DNA of 7,237 nt, taken from positions 1 through 7,237 of the forward strand of contig QXYA01000009.1 of assembly GCA_009887135.1 (NCBI GenBank), written 5' to 3'. Source of the DNA: Candidatus Poseidoniales archaeon. Its GTDB lineage: Archaea > Thermoplasmatota > Poseidoniia > Poseidoniales > Poseidoniaceae. Below, piece by piece: positions 4,973 to 7,237 of the stretch; positions within the stretch are counted from its first letter, which is position 1; each line of letters starts with the position of its first letter. The position numbers and the translations under genes were made by a program. The notes under the pieces were generated by a model, which ran no database searches, was not told the origin of the DNA, and saw only the letters and a list, made by a program, of their open reading frames with translations.

Positions 4973-6148
4973 ATGTGGCTGGGCATGGAGGAAGCATCAT
5001 GGTGGCCTCGCGGCCTTGCCCGTGGTTCGATAGACGATGCTCTTTCAAATCAAGAAGTAATGACCAAATGGGGCACATTGGATTGTTTTGATGTCACGAA
5101 GACGTTAGAAGCCTCTTGGTGGAATGGGCAAAAGGATGGCTGTTGGGGCTCGTTTTCAGAGTTGAATGTTCAATCTGTGAAACAAATTCAACAGCATGGA
5201 AACATTACACTCTTACAACTTGATGATGCGTATTCTGCCCTGGTATATTCAATTCCGACCAGTGATTCAGCATCGATGTTGGCTCGTAAATCAACATGGT
5301 CTGATGCTTTGAACTCTTCATCTGTACTCCTGCCAGTAGCAGGAATGACGCTCAATGGGAACGACGCAGTTGTTGTTTTTCCACACTTTGAATTAACATA
5401 TGATACCGATATGAAGTGGATTTCAACAGAACTAGGAAAAGCACAATCTTCTCTTGAACCATTTTCAACTCCCAATGATCAGAAACGTTGGAATCAACGA
5501 TTGAAATCAGTAGAAGATGCCCTACGGCCAAACACGTTGTGGAGAGCTCCGCATACCAAGCATACCGTCGGCCTTCCAGCACTTCGAATCCATCCGTCTT
5601 GGATTGGAAATACAAAGGGCAAAAGAAAACTCATTCCTATGAATCAACGCGTAAGTGAGCGTCTCTTGTGCGGAGATGAACGCCTTCCTGCTCTTGCTGA
5701 ACTCATACAAATGGAAGGCCGTTGGGTTGAGAATAATGGTTATGCTCGTAACGATATCGAAGTGATGCTTGAGTCTTGGTCATCAGTAACTCCTTCAACT
5801 TGGTCGAGTAAAAAAGCACTCTCTACAGTCCTTGGAGGAGCATGGATTTGGCGTTACTACGATGTTCTCTTTTCTTATGCCGAGGCTGTACTTTATGATG
5901 ATAAGAAAGGCCTTGAATCAGCAAAAGCTTGGTTAAAGGATGTAACGCGATTACAAGCACATCTTGGCGTTTTACGCGTATGGAAAAGCGGCGTATGGGT
6001 TGGCCTTACCACAATAGTTGTCGCCTATTACGGCTGGCAAATCGATTCAATGACACCTTCGTTTGCCATAGGAGTTGCCCTTGCAGGGGCTTTGCTTTCA
6101 TTTGCTTCCAACAGAATGTATTGGTGGAAAGATCCATCTCCAATTTAG
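4973..6148 (+). CDS. Tryptophan-rich orphan protein with a C-terminal membrane hairpin
   Basis: I do not recognise a family. The 391-residue product has no signal peptide. About 335 soluble residues are followed by two predicted transmembrane helices, about 338-356 and 361-379, and a short MYWWKDPSPI tail. This suggests a large cytoplasmic domain tethered by a C-terminal hairpin. It holds 23 tryptophans (near 6 percent, against roughly 1 percent in average proteins), spread along the chain and including WW pairs at 10-11, 49-50 and 384-385. Residues 118-145 look like a beta-rich segment. About 170-185 and 300-335 look helical, with mixed charge. The basic stretch NTKGKRK lies near 213-219. 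I see no catalytic motif, nucleotide-binding loop or Cys pair. A GGTGA site fixes the start. It is divergent from uppS and ends 28 bases from the convergent MscS gene, so it is probably transcribed alone. Confidence 0.88.
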   Translation: MWLGMEEASWWPRGLARGSIDDALSNQEVMTKWGTLDCFDVTKTLEASWWNGQKDGCWGSFSELNVQSVKQIQQHGNITLLQLDDAYSALVYSIPTSDSASMLARKSTWSDALNSSSVLLPVAGMTLNGNDAVVVFPHFELTYDTDMKWISTELGKAQSSLEPFSTPNDQKRWNQRLKSVEDALRPNTLWRAPHTKHTVGLPALRIHPSWIGNTKGKRKLIPMNQRVSERLLCGDERLPALAELIQMEGRWVENNGYARNDIEVMLESWSSVTPSTWSSKKALSTVLGGAWIWRYYDVLFSYAEAVLYDDKKGLESAKAWLKDVTRLQAHLGVLRVWKSGVWVGLTTIVVAYYGWQIDSMTPSFAIGVALAGALLSFASNRMYWWKDPSPI

Positions 6149-6176
6149 ACGAAATAGATTGAAACGGAAATCCAAA

Positions 6177-7237
6177 TCATCGTTGTTGACGAATTCTTCC
6201 ATCATAGAAGGATAAGTTCAGTTCCTTAGCAAGTTCCATTGTTCCTAGGATGAGTTCTTCTCTTGCAGATCGTTCTGCCAGTGATGATGAAACGTTCCAG
6301 TAAAGGTTGAGTCCAATATCAATGGATTGAGCTGAGATCGTATTGATGCTACACCAGGAAGAATCTTCTTTTGTCGTTGATTCATGATTCTGAATAAGTT
6401 CGAGTGTACGGTTACAGAATGCTTCAACGTCGGACGGATCTGAATTAATGTCAAGATGAATCATCGATTGCCAACGTCGCCAACGTCGCTTGCCCCAGTT
6501 TTCAACAGGAGTGCTGACAAGGTTTGCGTTTGGAATCGTGATGATGGTATCGACTGAGGTACGTACAAGTGTCGTTCGAAGATTGATTTCAATGACTTCA
6601 CCTTCCGAAGAGCCGATGATAACCCAATCGCCGACCTTGAAAGGACGATCGAGTAGAACAGTAATTGCTCCAAAGAAATTCGAGATTGTGTCCTTTGCTG
6701 CAAGAGCAAGCGCCAGTCCAGTGATACCTAATCCTGCAAGGAGTGATGTCAATTGGAAGCCAAGAGCATCGGCGATAAAGACTGAACCAACAAAAGCAAT
6801 GACAAAGCGAAGCGTGCTTTCTAATGCAGAGATGAGGGTCTTTTCTGTTCCATCGAGTTCACCATCTTTGTCGAAGAATTTCACCACATCGTAGACGAGA
6901 GAGACCAAACGGAATGCCCAAACAACGACGAAGAAAACGAGCAAGAATTGCAATATATCTGGAAGATATTCAAGCCAAGATGGGATGACAATGTTTGCAT
7001 TATCAGAACGTTCGTCCCACAAGATTGAACAGAAGATGAATGCAAATACGGATGCAGCTGCAGTTCCGAGTGCAGAATCACCTTTCTTGACAGCCTTTTT
7101 TCGTATTTCATCATTTGAAATAATGACGCTTACAAAGCGATGTGACAGCGTACTCACCAGAAACCGAACGAGGAATGAAGCGATGAATATTGATGCTAAA
7201 ACGATGAGCGTCGATTCTGAAAAGCCCCATAAATTGT
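6177..7237 (-). CDS. MscS-family mechanosensitive ion channel (5' end outside the window)
   Basis: MscS channels are homoheptamers in the cytoplasmic membrane that open under tension and release solutes on hypo-osmotic shock. The visible 352 residues show about five hydrophobic segments, then the pore helix region LTSLLAGLGITGLALALAAK and TISNFFGAITVLLDRPFKVG, the beta-domain with GDWVIIGSSEGEVIEI, IPNANLVSTPVENWG, and a C-terminal alpha/beta domain ending GRIRQQR. A GTG at 7157 could be read as the start, but the frame stays open to the right edge. The added residues (STLIVLASIFIASFLVRF) form another transmembrane helix and contain no start codon, so the true start is almost certainly outside. 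A 9-bp in-frame tandem duplication encodes RRWRRW just after the beta-domain. The extra helices place it among the larger MscS-like channels. Confidence 0.93.
   Translation of the reverse strand, partial: NLWGFSESTLIVLASIFIASFLVRFLVSTLSHRFVSVIISNDEIRKKAVKKGDSALGTAAASVFAFIFCSILWDERSDNANIVIPSWLEYLPDILQFLLVFFVVVWAFRLVSLVYDVVKFFDKDGELDGTEKTLISALESTLRFVIAFVGSVFIADALGFQLTSLLAGLGITGLALALAAKDTISNFFGAITVLLDRPFKVGDWVIIGSSEGEVIEINLRTTLVRTSVDTIITIPNANLVSTPVENWGKRRWRRWQSMIHLDINSDPSDVEAFCNRTLELIQNHESTTKEDSSWCSINTISAQSIDIGLNLYWNVSSSLAERSAREELILGTMELAKELNLSFYDGRIRQQR
6471..6488. repeat. Tandem 9-bp duplication in the MscS gene
   Basis: CCAACGTCG occurs twice in direct contact (6471-6479 and 6480-6488). On the coding strand this is exactly three codons repeated and gives RRWRRW. 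It keeps the frame and adds a basic, aromatic patch after the channel's beta-domain, near the membrane-facing side of the cytoplasmic vestibule. Confidence 0.75.

Noticed and set aside
5328..5344. 6-bp inverted repeat TCCTGC/GCAGGA in the orphan gene
   Set aside because: Short stem well inside the coding region; this length is expected by chance several times in the window.
6490..6894. 134-residue + strand open frame opposite MscS
   Set aside because: Antisense shadow of the conserved pore and beta-domain coding region; composition (Ser/Arg/Val-rich) is typical of a shadow.
1..7237. Defence, toxin-antitoxin, CRISPR or mobile-element system
   Set aside because: No transposase, integrase, nuclease, repeat-spacer array or terminal repeats are visible. 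All recognised genes are metabolic, envelope or channel functions.

Overview
This looks like a compact, moderately AT-rich prokaryotic genome segment, most likely from an archaeon and possibly a planktonic euryarchaeon of the Marine Group II type. That placement is inference. It rests on GGTGA-type Shine-Dalgarno motifs, very tight gene packing, a DUF354-type protein, a cis-prenyltransferase beside sugar-phosphate genes, and a secreted lipoprotein with five N-x-S/T sequons. No rRNA, tRNA, CRISPR array, insertion sequence or phage gene is visible. No stretch over 300 bases lacks a gene.

Layout from left to right. (1) The end of an unidentified + strand gene (3-101) runs directly into a thioredoxin-fold lipoprotein gene (111-659). 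(2) A leftward operon follows, in transcription order: a RidA-family protein (2652-2287), a 60-residue two-helix membrane protein (2277-2095) and a phosphomannomutase/phosphoglucomutase (2050-656). The mutase meets the lipoprotein gene tail to tail, and the two stop codons share TTAA. (3) Divergent from RidA is a DUF354-type GT-B-like protein (2709-3695). The start of this gene lies in an unusual cluster of inverted repeats. (4) A leftward pair, uppS-like cis-prenyltransferase (4891-4112) and a Nudix hydrolase (4110-3670), is translationally coupled through a GGTGA motif. The Nudix gene overlaps the DUF354 gene tail to tail by 26 bp. (5) A rightward tryptophan-rich orphan protein with a C-terminal membrane hairpin follows (4973-6148). 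(6) A leftward MscS-type mechanosensitive channel (stop at 6177) runs off the right edge of the window.

The common theme of the middle of the window is envelope glycan supply. The mutase makes hexose-1-phosphate for nucleotide sugars. The cis-prenyltransferase makes the long polyprenyl diphosphate from which lipid carriers are built. The DUF354 protein is a plausible glycosyltransferase-like enzyme. The neighbouring lipoprotein could be a glycosylation client. RidA, Nudix and MscS are housekeeping and stress functions. I see no clear defence or mobile system. The parts most worth a second look are the inverted-repeat cluster at 2661-2801, the tryptophan-rich orphan protein and the small membrane protein in the RidA/mutase operon.
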